Origin: Bryobacterales bacterium | Lineage (GTDB): Bacteria; Acidobacteriota; Terriglobia; Bryobacterales; Bryobacteraceae | NCBI GenBank assembly: GCA_003139735.1 | Contig: PLGA01000655.1 | Coordinates: forward strand, 209 to 6,564 | Direction: 5' to 3' | DNA length: 6,356 bases | Shown here: piece by piece, positions 1 through 6,356 of the stretch | How the letters are laid out: each line of letters begins with the position of its first letter | Position numbering within the stretch: the first letter of the stretch is position 1 | Translations under genes and position numbers: made by a program | The notes under the pieces: generated by a model | The model's input: the letters and a program-made list of their open reading frames with translations, nothing else | Databases searched by the model: none | Told to the model about the DNA's origin: nothing

Positions 1-82
1 AGGCGATTCGCCTGCCCTCGCCAGCGACCCGCGCAGCGGGCGCGGCGAGCTCTTGCTTGGCTGCTTGCATTTCCGCAATCAT
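1..82 (-). CDS. 5' end of an unidentified gene downstream of gltB (partial, runs off the window)
   Basis: An ATG at 82-80 opens a reading frame of 27 codons without a stop up to the window edge, beginning MIAEMQAAKQEL and rich in Ala, Glu and Arg. The start lies three bases after the gltB stop. It is preceded by GGAG at 94-91 with an 8-base spacer, a convincing ribosome binding site embedded in the last codons of gltB. That spacing suggests transcription and translation coupled to gltB. A second in-frame ATG at 70-68 is possible but has a poorer upstream site. I do not recognise the product. The visible N-terminus does not resemble the start of the small subunit GltD, which would be the expected partner, but 27 residues are too few to exclude anything. 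Confidence 0.6.
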   Translation of the reverse strand, partial: MIAEMQAAKQELAAPAARVAGEGRRIA

Positions 83-85
83 GAC

Positions 86-3000
86 TTAATCTCCGGCCGG
101 CTGCAGCGCCGCGGCGGGCTGGCTCACGCCGGGTGGCAAGGACAAGTCCACCGCGTGGCCGACGCTCTCTCCGGCGCCGAGGGCGCGCCGGTACTCGTGC
201 GGAAAGACCCTCAGGAATTTGGGCAGGGTCTGTTCCCAGTTCTCCAGAATCCGACGGCCCAGCGGGCTCTCCGTAGCGGCTACGTGCCGCGCGATGAGCG
301 CAAAAAGAAGCTGCGCGTCGGTCTCGCCCTCCAACACAGGCTCCAAGGCCACGCTGGCGGGGTTGCAGCGCTTCTCGGCGAAATCGCCTTTCTCATCGAG
401 CACGAATGCCAAGCCGCCGCTCATGCCGGCGGCGAAATTGCGCCCGCACTTCCCGAGTACCACCACCAGGCCGCGGGTCATGTATTCGCAGCCGTGGTCG
501 CCAAGACCTTCCACTACCGCCGTCGCGCCGGAATTGCGCACCGCGAAGCGCTCGCCGGCCACGCCGTTGATGTACGCTTCGCCGGCGGTGGCGCCGTAGA
601 GCGCGACGTTGCCGATAAGGATATTCTCTTCGGGGACGAACGTGGAGGCCCGCGGCGGATAAACAATCAGTTTTCCTCCGGAAAGCCCCTTCCCGATGTA
701 GTCGTTGGCCTCGCCTTCCAGTTCGAGCGTAACGCCCTTCGCGAGAAACGCGCCGAAGCTTTGTCCGGCCGACCCGTTGAAGCGGAACCGGATGGTATCC
801 GCGGGCAGTCCGGCGGACCCGTAACGGCGGGCGATCTCGCCCGAAAGCATGGCCCCCACGGTGCGGTGCACGTTGCGAATAGGTAGCCGCACATCCACCG
901 GCGCCAGGCGTTCCAGCGCCTGCCGCGAGAGATCGATCAACTCATGGTCGAGCGCGTTCTTGAGGCCGTGATCTTGCGCCTGGACGCACCGGCGGGCGAT
1001 GCGGCTCGGGGCCGGCGGGTTGTATAGAATCGTCGAAAGGTCCAGGCCCTTGGCCTTCCAGTGGTCCAGGGCGGCGCGGGGTTCGAGCATGTCCACCCGC
1101 CCCACCATTTCATCGAACGTGCGGAAGCCCATGCTGGCCATGTATTCGCGCACTTGCTCCGCAATGAAGAAGAAGAAGTTGATCACGTTCTCGGGCGTGC
1201 CGCTAAACCTCGCGCGCAGCACCGGGTCTTGCGTCGCGATGCCCACCGGACAGGTATTCAGGTGGCACTTGCGCATCATCACGCAGCCCATGGATACCAG
1301 CGGCGCGGTAGAGAAGCCGAACTCCTCGGCCCCCAGCAGCGCGGCGATCGCCACGTCGCGCCCGGTTTGCAGCTTGCCGTCGGTCTGCACGCGAATGCGG
1401 CCGCGCAGATCGTTCATCACCAGCACCTGGTGCGTCTCGGCCAGACCCAATTCCCAGGGGATGCCGGCATGACGGATGGAACTCAGCGGTGACGCTCCGG
1501 TCCCGCCGGAGTCGCCCGATATGAGCACCACATCGGCGTGCGCTTTGGCCACTCCGGCGGCCACCGTGCCCACTCCCACTTCCGCCACCAGCTTTACCGA
1601 AATGCGCGCCGAGGGGTTCACATTCTTGAGGTCGTAGATCAACTGCGCCAAGTCTTCAATCGAGTAAATATCGTGATGCGGCGGAGGCGAAATCAGGCCG
1701 ACGCCGGGTATCGAATGGCGCACGCGGGCGATGGTCTTATCCACCTTGTGGCCGGGAAGCTGTCCGCCCTCGCCGGGCTTGGCGCCCTGGGCCATCTTGA
1801 TCTGAAGATCGTCCGCGTTCACCAGGTAATTGGCCGTCACCCCGAACCGCCCCGACGCCACCTGCTTCACCGCGCTGCGGCGCAGGTCCCCGAAGCGCTC
1901 CTCGTCTTCCCCACCCTCGCCGGTGTTGGAGCGCGCCCCCATGCGGTTCATGGCGATGGCCAGCGTCTCATGCGCTTCCTTGGAAATGGAGCCGAAGGAC
2001 ATGGCGCCGGTGGCGAAGCGCTTCACAATCTCCTGAGCCGGCTCGACTTCCTCCAGCGGAACCGGCTCGGCCGAGGTCTTCAGTTCCAGCAGGCCGCGCA
2101 ACGTGCATAGCTGGCTGTTTTGCCGGTCGATGAGATCCGTGTACTCTTTGAAGGTCTCGAAGTTCTTCTGCCGGACGGCATGCTGCAATTTGGCGATCGT
2201 CTCCGGGTTCACCAGGTGATACTCGCCGCCGACCCGGTATTGATAATTGCCGCCCGCCGCTAGGTCGGCCTCCGATTCCGCCATGGGACGGTAAGCGTGC
2301 CGGTGCCGCAGGATGGCCTCCTGGGCGATCACGTCCAGGCCTATTCCCTCGATGCGGGAAACCGTCCCCGTGAAGTATTTGTCCACCACGCGCCGGTCGA
2401 GCCCGATGGCTTCGAAAACCTGCGCGCCGCGGTAGCTTTGCAGCGTGGAAATGCCCATCTTGGAGAAGGTTTTCAACAAGCCCTTGTTGATGGCCTTGAT
2501 GAACTTCTCCGCGCCGGCCTGTCCCACCGTCTCCAGAGCTAGATAGGGATTGACCGCGCTCGCCCCGTAGCCGATCAGCAAAGCGAAGTGCATGGTCTCG
2601 CGCGGCTCGCCGGATTCCACAATCAGCGCCACCTGCGTGCGCGTTTCCTCGCGCACCAGGTGATTGTGAACCGCGGCCAGCGCCAGCAGGCTGGGAATCG
2701 GCGCCCAGTCCTGGTCCACGCCGCGATCCGAGAGGATCAACAGCGTATAGCCCGATTGGATGGCCAGCGACGCGCGCCGGCAGAGTTGCGAGAGCGCGCG
2801 CTCCAGCCCCTTGCCCCCGTCCTCAACGGCGAACAACGTGGGCAGCGTCGTAGCCAGGAAATCGCCCGTCGAGACGCGCCGCAGCTTCTCCAGATCGTGG
2901 TTGGTGAGAATCGGATCGGACAGCTTAAGGGTGTGGCAATGCCGGGGCGTTTCGTCCAGGATGTTGCGCTCCGTCCCGATGTAGCTGGTGAGCGACATCA

Positions 3001-4630
3001 CCATCTCTTCGCGAATCGGGTCGATCGGCGGATTGGTGACCTGCGCGAAAAGCTGCTTGAAATAGTGGAACAGCAACTGCGGCCGGTCGGAAAGGCACGC
3101 CAGCGGCGTATCCGATCCCATCGAGCCGATCGGTTCCTCGCCCTTTTCCGCCATCGGCCCGAGAATCATCTTGAGGTCTTCCTCGGTGTAGCCGAAGGAG
3201 CGCTGGCGGCCGATCAGCGTGGCCTGGTCCGCACCGTGCTCCCGCGGCGGGTCGGGAAGCTGGTCCAACGTGACCTGGTTTTCCTTGATCCAGAGCTGAT
3301 AGGGATTGCGCCCGTAAAGGCCCCGCTTGATCTCGCGGTCGGAAACGATGCGGCCCTCGACCGTATCCACCAGCAGCATCTTGCCGGGCTGCAACCGGCC
3401 TTTGAGCAACACGTCCTCGGGCGCCACCGGCAGAACGCCGGCCTCCGACGCCATCACCACCAGGCCGTCCCGGGTCACCAGGTAACGCGCCGGCCGCAAG
3501 CCGTTGCGGTCGAGCGTGGCGCCGATGGAACGGCCGTCGGTGAAGGCTATGGCTGCCGGGCCGTCCCAAGGCTCCATCAGGGAAGCGTGGTATTCGTAGA
3601 ACGCCCGCTTCTGCGGGTTCATGTACGGATTCTTGGCCCACGCCTCTGGAATCAGCATGGCCACCGCGTGCGGCAAGCTGCGGCCGGCCATCAGAAGCAA
3701 CTCGAGCGCGTTATCGAAATTCGCGGAATCGCTGCCGCCCGGCTGGATGATGGGGAACAGCTTCTTGATGCCGTCGCCGAAAAGCGGAGAGGCCAGCACC
3801 GACTGCCTCGCGTGCATCCAGTTCACGTTCCCGCGCAGCGTATTGATTTCGCCATTGTGCGCCACGTAGCGGTAGGGGTGCGCGAGCTGCCACGTGGGGA
3901 AGGTGTTGGTCGAAAAGCGCTGGTGCACCAGGCACAGGGCGCTCACCACGTCGGGATCCCCCAGTTCCGGATAGAAGCGCGCAATCTGCGGCGCCAGCAG
4001 CAGACCTTTATAAACGATCGTGCGTCCGGAGAACGAGGGGATGTAGAAGAACTCCTTCGCTTGCCCATCCGACGCCGCCGCCTCGGCTTCGGCGCGCTTG
4101 CGCACCACGTAGAGCTTGCGCTCCAACTGGTCGGGCGTCATGCCCTTGGCGCGGGCCACGAAAATCTGCTGAATATACGGCTGCGAAACGCGCGCCACGC
4201 GGCCGATGGCCGAGCCGTCGATGGGCGTGTCGCGCCAACCAAGCACCGTGAGGCCTTCCTCCCGGACGATGCGCTCCACCATGCCCTCGCACTGCAAGCG
4301 GGCGTGCGGTTCCACCGGCAGAAAAGTCATGCCGACGCCATATTCGCCCATCGGGGGCAGCGTGAACCCCAGACGAGCGCATTCGCGCGCAAAGAACCGG
4401 TGTGGAATCTGGATGAGCACTCCCGCGCCATCGCCCGTTTCCGGGTCGCACCCGCACGCGCCGCGGTGCGTCAGGTTGACCAGGACCTGTATGCCCTTCA
4501 CGATGACGTCGTGGGAGCGCTGGCCTTTGATGTTCGCGACGAAGCCGATTCCGCAGGCGTCGTGCTCGTTGCGCGGATCGTAAAGCCCTTGGGCTTCGGG
4601 TAGACCGGTGATGACAGTGGGATCGCTCAT
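86..4630 (-). CDS. gltB: Glutamate synthase, large (alpha) subunit, NAD(P)H type
   Basis: This is a complete 1514-residue GOGAT large subunit, which converts glutamine plus 2-oxoglutarate into two glutamates in the cytoplasm. The class II glutaminase domain starts at Cys26 (DACGIGF), the expected nucleophile exposed by removal of a short propeptide. It also has Arg238 (RFSTN) and the HNGEIN motif at 258-263. A central domain follows (about 440-750, with [13 protein letters not shown] near 500). The FMN/2-oxoglutarate synthase barrel comes next (about 860-1220, with SNTGEGGED at 901-909 and [12 protein letters not shown] near 950). A 3Fe-4S motif C-x5-C-x4-C lies at Cys1116, 1122 and 1127, and a C-terminal GXGXG helix domain lies around 1270-1450. 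Between GGED and [12 protein letters not shown] there are only about nine residues. The long ferredoxin-loop insertion of Fd-GOGAT is therefore absent, which indicates the bacterial pyridine-nucleotide type that needs a GltD partner. The ATG at 4630 is preferred. An in-frame ATG at 4756 would add 42 unlikely residues and lies upstream of the probable promoter. The ribosome binding site is weak. Confidence 0.97.
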   Translation of the reverse strand: MSDPTVITGLPEAQGLYDPRNEHDACGIGFVANIKGQRSHDVIVKGIQVLVNLTHRGACGCDPETGDGAGVLIQIPHRFFARECARLGFTLPPMGEYGVGMTFLPVEPHARLQCEGMVERIVREEGLTVLGWRDTPIDGSAIGRVARVSQPYIQQIFVARAKGMTPDQLERKLYVVRKRAEAEAAASDGQAKEFFYIPSFSGRTIVYKGLLLAPQIARFYPELGDPDVVSALCLVHQRFSTNTFPTWQLAHPYRYVAHNGEINTLRGNVNWMHARQSVLASPLFGDGIKKLFPIIQPGGSDSANFDNALELLLMAGRSLPHAVAMLIPEAWAKNPYMNPQKRAFYEYHASLMEPWDGPAAIAFTDGRSIGATLDRNGLRPARYLVTRDGLVVMASEAGVLPVAPEDVLLKGRLQPGKMLLVDTVEGRIVSDREIKRGLYGRNPYQLWIKENQVTLDQLPDPPREHGADQATLIGRQRSFGYTEEDLKMILGPMAEKGEEPIGSMGSDTPLACLSDRPQLLFHYFKQLFAQVTNPPIDPIREEMVMSLTSYIGTERNILDETPRHCHTLKLSDPILTNHDLEKLRRVSTGDFLATTLPTLFAVEDGGKGLERALSQLCRRASLAIQSGYTLLILSDRGVDQDWAPIPSLLALAAVHNHLVREETRTQVALIVESGEPRETMHFALLIGYGASAVNPYLALETVGQAGAEKFIKAINKGLLKTFSKMGISTLQSYRGAQVFEAIGLDRRVVDKYFTGTVSRIEGIGLDVIAQEAILRHRHAYRPMAESEADLAAGGNYQYRVGGEYHLVNPETIAKLQHAVRQKNFETFKEYTDLIDRQNSQLCTLRGLLELKTSAEPVPLEEVEPAQEIVKRFATGAMSFGSISKEAHETLAIAMNRMGARSNTGEGGEDEERFGDLRRSAVKQVASGRFGVTANYLVNADDLQIKMAQGAKPGEGGQLPGHKVDKTIARVRHSIPGVGLISPPPHHDIYSIEDLAQLIYDLKNVNPSARISVKLVAEVGVGTVAAGVAKAHADVVLISGDSGGTGASPLSSIRHAGIPWELGLAETHQVLVMNDLRGRIRVQTDGKLQTGRDVAIAALLGAEEFGFSTAPLVSMGCVMMRKCHLNTCPVGIATQDPVLRARFSGTPENVINFFFFIAEQVREYMASMGFRTFDEMVGRVDMLEPRAALDHWKAKGLDLSTILYNPPAPSRIARRCVQAQDHGLKNALDHELIDLSRQALERLAPVDVRLPIRNVHRTVGAMLSGEIARRYGSAGLPADTIRFRFNGSAGQSFGAFLAKGVTLELEGEANDYIGKGLSGGKLIVYPPRASTFVPEENILIGNVALYGATAGEAYINGVAGERFAVRNSGATAVVEGLGDHGCEYMTRGLVVVLGKCGRNFAAGMSGGLAFVLDEKGDFAEKRCNPASVALEPVLEGETDAQLLFALIARHVAATESPLGRRILENWEQTLPKFLRVFPHEYRRALGAGESVGHAVDLSLPPGVSQPAAALQPAGD

Positions 4631-4709
4631 TAGGATCGCTCGGGAATCCGCAAGCCAGGACGGTAATCCGGCCGCGGGTTCATGGGAACGGCAATGCGCC
4701 TTACGGGAC

Positions 4710-4738
4710 AGTGTAACATCCTCCGTAGTATTAGGCAA
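4710..4738 (-). promoter_or_regulatory. Candidate sigma-70-type promoter of gltB with extended -10
   Basis: Read on the minus strand, TTGCCT (4738-4733) is followed after exactly 17 bases by TACACT (4715-4710), each matching four of six consensus positions. TG one base before the -10 box gives an extended -10 element. Transcription would start near 4703, leaving a leader of roughly 70 bases before the ATG at 4630. This placement also argues against the upstream ATG at 4756 as the true gltB start. This is a motif-based inference only. Confidence 0.45.
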
Positions 4739-4748
4739 TAGGAAACTA

Positions 4749-4770
4749 AAAACCATGTACTATCAGTTTT
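4749..4770. promoter_or_regulatory. Possible LysR-type operator in the gltB/regulator intergenic region
   Basis: AAAAC at 4749-4753 and GTTTT at 4766-4770 form an interrupted inverted repeat with a 12-base spacer in the AT-rich part of the divergent intergenic region. Its centre is about 56 bases upstream of the inferred gltB transcription start, near where LysR-family proteins usually hold their recognition site. The arms are only five bases long and AT-rich, so chance is a serious alternative. Confidence 0.25.
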
Positions 4771-4778
4771 GTTTATGT

Positions 4779-4784
4779 TAGAAT
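4779..4784 (+). promoter_or_regulatory. Candidate -10 box of the LysR gene (possible leaderless start)
   Basis: TAGAAT matches five of six positions of the -10 consensus and ends six bases before the GTG start at 4791, so transcription could begin at or very near the start codon. There is no Shine-Dalgarno-like sequence in front of the GTG, and an in-frame TAG at 4779-4781 excludes a longer protein. No good -35 box is visible (TGTACT at 4756-4761 matches three of six). Confidence 0.35.
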
Positions 4785-4790
4785 CGCTTC

Positions 4791-5678
4791 GTGACACTGT
4801 GGGAACTGCGTCTTTTCAAAGAGATTGGCTGCGCGAAGAGCATGAGCAAGGGCGCCGTTCATTGCGAGGTCAGCCAGTCTGCGGCTAGCCAGCACGTCCG
4901 GGAGGTGGAACGGCGGATGGGGGTGGCCCTGTTCGACCGCGGCAGGCGGCCGTTGGAGTTAACTCCCGCTGGAAGATTGTATTACGAGTTTTGTCGCGAG
5001 GTGCTGCGCCGGCAGGAGGAGTTCGCGCGCGCGCTGGAAGACTTGAAGGGCGGCGTGGAGGGAACGGTGCGCGTAGCTTCCATCTACTCCATCGGCCTTT
5101 CCGAAATGAGCCGGCTGCAGGAGTCCTTCGGCGCGCGCCACCCCGCGGCGCATCTCCATGTGGAGTATCAGCGCCCGGACCAAGTCTACGATTCGGTGCG
5201 CGACGAAACGGCCGACCTCGGGCTGGTGAGCTATCCGGCGGCCAGTCGCGACATCGCCGCCATTCCGTGGCGCAGGGAGGAGATGCAGGTGGCGGTTCCG
5301 CCGGCGCATCCCTTCGCGGTCAAAGCGGAAGTCTGGCCCGGGGATCTCAACGGTCAGGATTTCATTGGATTCGATGAAGATCTGTCCATCCGCCGGGAGC
5401 TCGACAAATTCCTCCGAACCAACGGCGCCGGCGTCAACATGGCGATGCACTTCGATAACATCCAGACCATCAAGGAAGCCGTAGCGCTCGGCTCCGGCAT
5501 CAGCATCCTGCCCGCGCGCACCATGCAGGCGGAAATCGCGCAAGGCCGCCTGGTGGCCGTGAAGCTGCACGCCCCCGACCTGTATCGCCCGGTCGGCGTC
5601 CTGCACCGCCGCCGCAAGAAGTTCAACGCCGCCACGCAATCGTTCCTGGACCTGCTCCTCGCCGCCGAAGGGTCCTGA
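4791..5678 (+). CDS. LysR-family transcriptional regulator, divergent from gltB
   Basis: The product is a 295-residue protein of normal length for the family. Residues 1-61 form the winged helix-turn-helix: MTLWELRLFKEI, then the recognition region SQSAASQHVREVERRMG at 28-44, then LFDRGRRPLELTPAG at 47-61. A linker helix follows, and from about residue 90 the periplasmic-binding-protein-like effector domain, ending with the typical GSGISILP element. The GTG start at 4791 is the only sensible one: it puts the HTH at the usual place and is preceded by an in-frame stop at 4779. The gene is transcribed away from gltB across a 160-base shared region, the layout typical of a LysR protein regulating its neighbour and itself. 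By analogy with Bacillus GltC it may control glutamate synthase. The effector cannot be deduced, and orthology to GltC is not shown by the sequence. Confidence 0.93.
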   Translation: MTLWELRLFKEIGCAKSMSKGAVHCEVSQSAASQHVREVERRMGVALFDRGRRPLELTPAGRLYYEFCREVLRRQEEFARALEDLKGGVEGTVRVASIYSIGLSEMSRLQESFGARHPAAHLHVEYQRPDQVYDSVRDETADLGLVSYPAASRDIAAIPWRREEMQVAVPPAHPFAVKAEVWPGDLNGQDFIGFDEDLSIRRELDKFLRTNGAGVNMAMHFDNIQTIKEAVALGSGISILPARTMQAEIAQGRLVAVKLHAPDLYRPVGVLHRRRKKFNAATQSFLDLLLAAEGS

Positions 5679-5681
5679 TGT

Positions 5682-5706
5682 GGGGCAGACGCTTTCGTCT
5701 GCCACC
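5682..5706. terminator. Strong hairpin between the converging LysR and cheB frames
   Basis: CAGACG (5686-5691), loop CTTT (5692-5695) and CGTCTG (5696-5701) form a perfect six-pair stem. It is extended by G5685-C5702 and G5684-C5703, then by two more G-C pairs past a bulged A at 5704. The hairpin begins four bases after the LysR stop and could end transcription from both sides. Neither strand carries a T-tract after the stem, so it is not a canonical intrinsic terminator. A REP-like dispersed palindrome is an equally good reading. Confidence 0.5.
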
Positions 5707-5730
5707 CCGCCCTCGGCGTCGTCGCCCCCC

Positions 5731-5961
5731 TCACCGCGCATAAGCCAGAATCGACCGTGCGATCGATTCGAGCGGCAGAATTACATCCACGGCGCCCCGC
5801 TTAATGGCCTCGTTAGGCATTCCGAAAACCACCGGAGTGGCTTCGTCCTGGGCGATGGTGGCCGCGCCGGCCTCCTTCATTTCCAGCATTCCTCGTGCGC
5901 CGTCGTCGCCCATCCCCGTCAGGATCGCCGCCACCGCGTTCGGTCCCGCGTAGCGCGCCGC
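5731..5961 (-). pseudogene. cheB: C-terminal fragment of CheB-type protein-glutamate methylesterase
   Basis: Read on the minus strand, the frame gives [22 protein letters not shown], then a segment with [19 protein letters not shown] and a C-terminal [16 protein letters not shown] before a TGA at 5733-5731. This is the characteristic end of the CheB catalytic domain, which removes methyl groups from chemoreceptor glutamates (or acts in related signalling clusters). The Asp of the MGDDGA motif, part of the catalytic triad, is present. The Ser and His members and the receiver domain are missing. Family resemblance stops at about 5960, where the minus-strand frame runs on into non-CheB residues and then a stop at 6036-6034. 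A GTG at 5934 could start a 67-residue protein, but that would not be an enzyme. No chemotaxis neighbour is visible. Confidence 0.8.
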
Positions 5962-6033
5962 CCAGGAGAAGCATGATGGCTTATCGAGTGGCAGCAGTCG
6001 ACGTTCACAAGAAGATGCTAGTGGTGGTGGTGG
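5961..6033 (+). mobile_element. 5' remnant of an IS110-family insertion sequence (start of transposase)
   Basis: An ATG at 5973 (or 5976) follows AGGAG at 5964-5968, a good ribosome binding site. It opens the frame [20 protein letters not shown], whose VDVHKK motif is typical of the N-terminus of IS110-family DEDD transposases and carries the first catalytic Asp. After about 20 residues the resemblance ends near 6033. The frame then runs into out-of-frame sequence of the next gene and stops at 6075-6077. The remaining 300 or so residues, the other catalytic residues and the right end are absent. The left boundary is set only by where CheB similarity stops, so no element end or bridge-RNA region can be defined. 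The fragment is too short to be functional. Confidence 0.65.
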
Positions 6034-6034
6034 C

Positions 6035-6356
6035 TACCGGCGCCTGCGCAATCCACTGTATGCAGGCGTGTTCCTGATGAACTTCGGGTTGGGGTTGCTC
6101 GCCAGCCGCGTGGGATTTTGCTTCATCTTTTTGGCCAGCCTGGTTTTCTATGGGCGGCTGCTCCTCCGTGAGGAGGCACAGTTGCTTGCCGCACAAGGGG
6201 AACCGTACGCCCGATTCCGCGCGGCAGTTCCGTGCCTTTGGCCCTTGTTGAGGCCGCGGCTTCCCGCCGGCGGCCGGACGCCCGAATGGGGTCAAGCCTT
6301 CCTGGGCGAAGTGACCATCTGGGCTTTAGCCGTGGCGACCCTCATGTTTGCGGTGA
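6035..6356 (+). pseudogene. C-terminal part of an isoprenylcysteine methyltransferase-like membrane protein (5' end missing, runs off the window)
   Basis: The frame beginning YRRLRNPLYAGVFLMNFGLG shows the conserved RNPxY core of the ICMT/phospholipid-methyltransferase family of integral membrane SAM-dependent methyltransferases. It continues with a hydrophobic hairpin (about 6062-6166), then LLREEAQLLAAQGEPYARF, the second family signature, then RAAVPCLWP. A Pro/Arg-rich stretch follows and another hydrophobic segment begins near 6314. The frame stays open to the last base. The N-terminal transmembrane helices and any start codon are missing. Upstream the frame reads into Gly/Ser-rich translation of the IS110 remnant, with no start codon between. 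The left junction falls in the GTG repeat just before 6035. The substrate of such bacterial enzymes is generally not isoprenylcysteine and cannot be told here. Confidence 0.75.

Noticed and set aside
27..39. A short GC hairpin (CCCGC-TGC-GCGGG) after gltB, considered as a terminator
   Set aside because: It has only five base pairs and no T-tract. It lies inside the open frame of the downstream gene, which appears to be co-transcribed.
2588..4603. A 671-codon open frame on the plus strand opposite gltB, and a similar 277-codon frame at 53-886
   Set aside because: These lie antisense to a strongly conserved gltB frame. Their translations are His/Arg/Gln-rich with no recognisable domain, as expected for the complement of a GC-rich gene.
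4631..4756. A 42-residue N-terminal extension of gltB from the ATG at 4756
   Set aside because: It would push the catalytic Cys to residue 68, contains no family-like sequence, and starts upstream of the likely gltB promoter.
4959..5741. A 260-codon minus-strand frame opposite the LysR gene
   Set aside because: It is the complement of a clear LysR coding sequence and shows no family features.
1..6356. CRISPR arrays, tRNA or rRNA genes, toxin-antitoxin or defence genes
   Set aside because: No spaced direct repeats, no cloverleaf or rRNA-like sequence, and no suitable small gene pairs were seen on reading through both strands.

Overview
This is a GC-rich bacterial window with one large, complete metabolic gene and a divergent regulator. 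At the right end there is a patch of gene fragments. The organism cannot be fixed from the sequence alone. The coding style, the IS110-type start and the methyltransferase C-terminus remind me of soil Acidobacteriota (Solibacter/Bryobacter-like), but that is an impression rather than a database result.

Layout. Bases 1-82 (minus) hold the first 27 codons of an unidentified gene that starts just after the gltB stop and runs off the left edge. Bases 86-4630 (minus) are a complete glutamate synthase large subunit (gltB, 1514 aa). All expected parts are present: the N-terminal Cys of the glutaminase domain, the FMN-binding synthase domain, the 3Fe-4S cysteine triplet and the C-terminal GXGXG domain. 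It lacks the ferredoxin-loop insertion of plant and cyanobacterial enzymes, so it looks like an NAD(P)H-type alpha subunit. Bases 4631-4790 are an AT-richer divergent promoter region. It contains a good candidate extended -10 promoter for gltB, a possible operator palindrome, and a -10-like box so close to the regulator start that a leaderless transcript is possible. Bases 4791-5678 (plus) are a LysR-family regulator. Its divergent position next to gltB recalls the gltC-gltAB arrangement of Bacillus. Bases 5679-5730 hold a strong palindromic hairpin between converging reading frames.

Bases 5731-6356 are a mosaic. It consists of the C-terminal third or so of a CheB methylesterase (minus), about 70 bp of the 5' end of an IS110-family transposase with its ribosome binding site, and the C-terminal part of an isoprenylcysteine-methyltransferase-like membrane enzyme (plus) that continues past the right edge. 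None of these three has an intact 5' portion plus 3' portion here, so this is either a scar of recombination around an insertion sequence or an assembly join.

Working together: the LysR protein probably controls gltB, and therefore ammonium assimilation into glutamate. The right-hand fragments have no visible functional link to it. I found no convincing undescribed system. The most unusual feature is the three-way gene mosaic at the right end.
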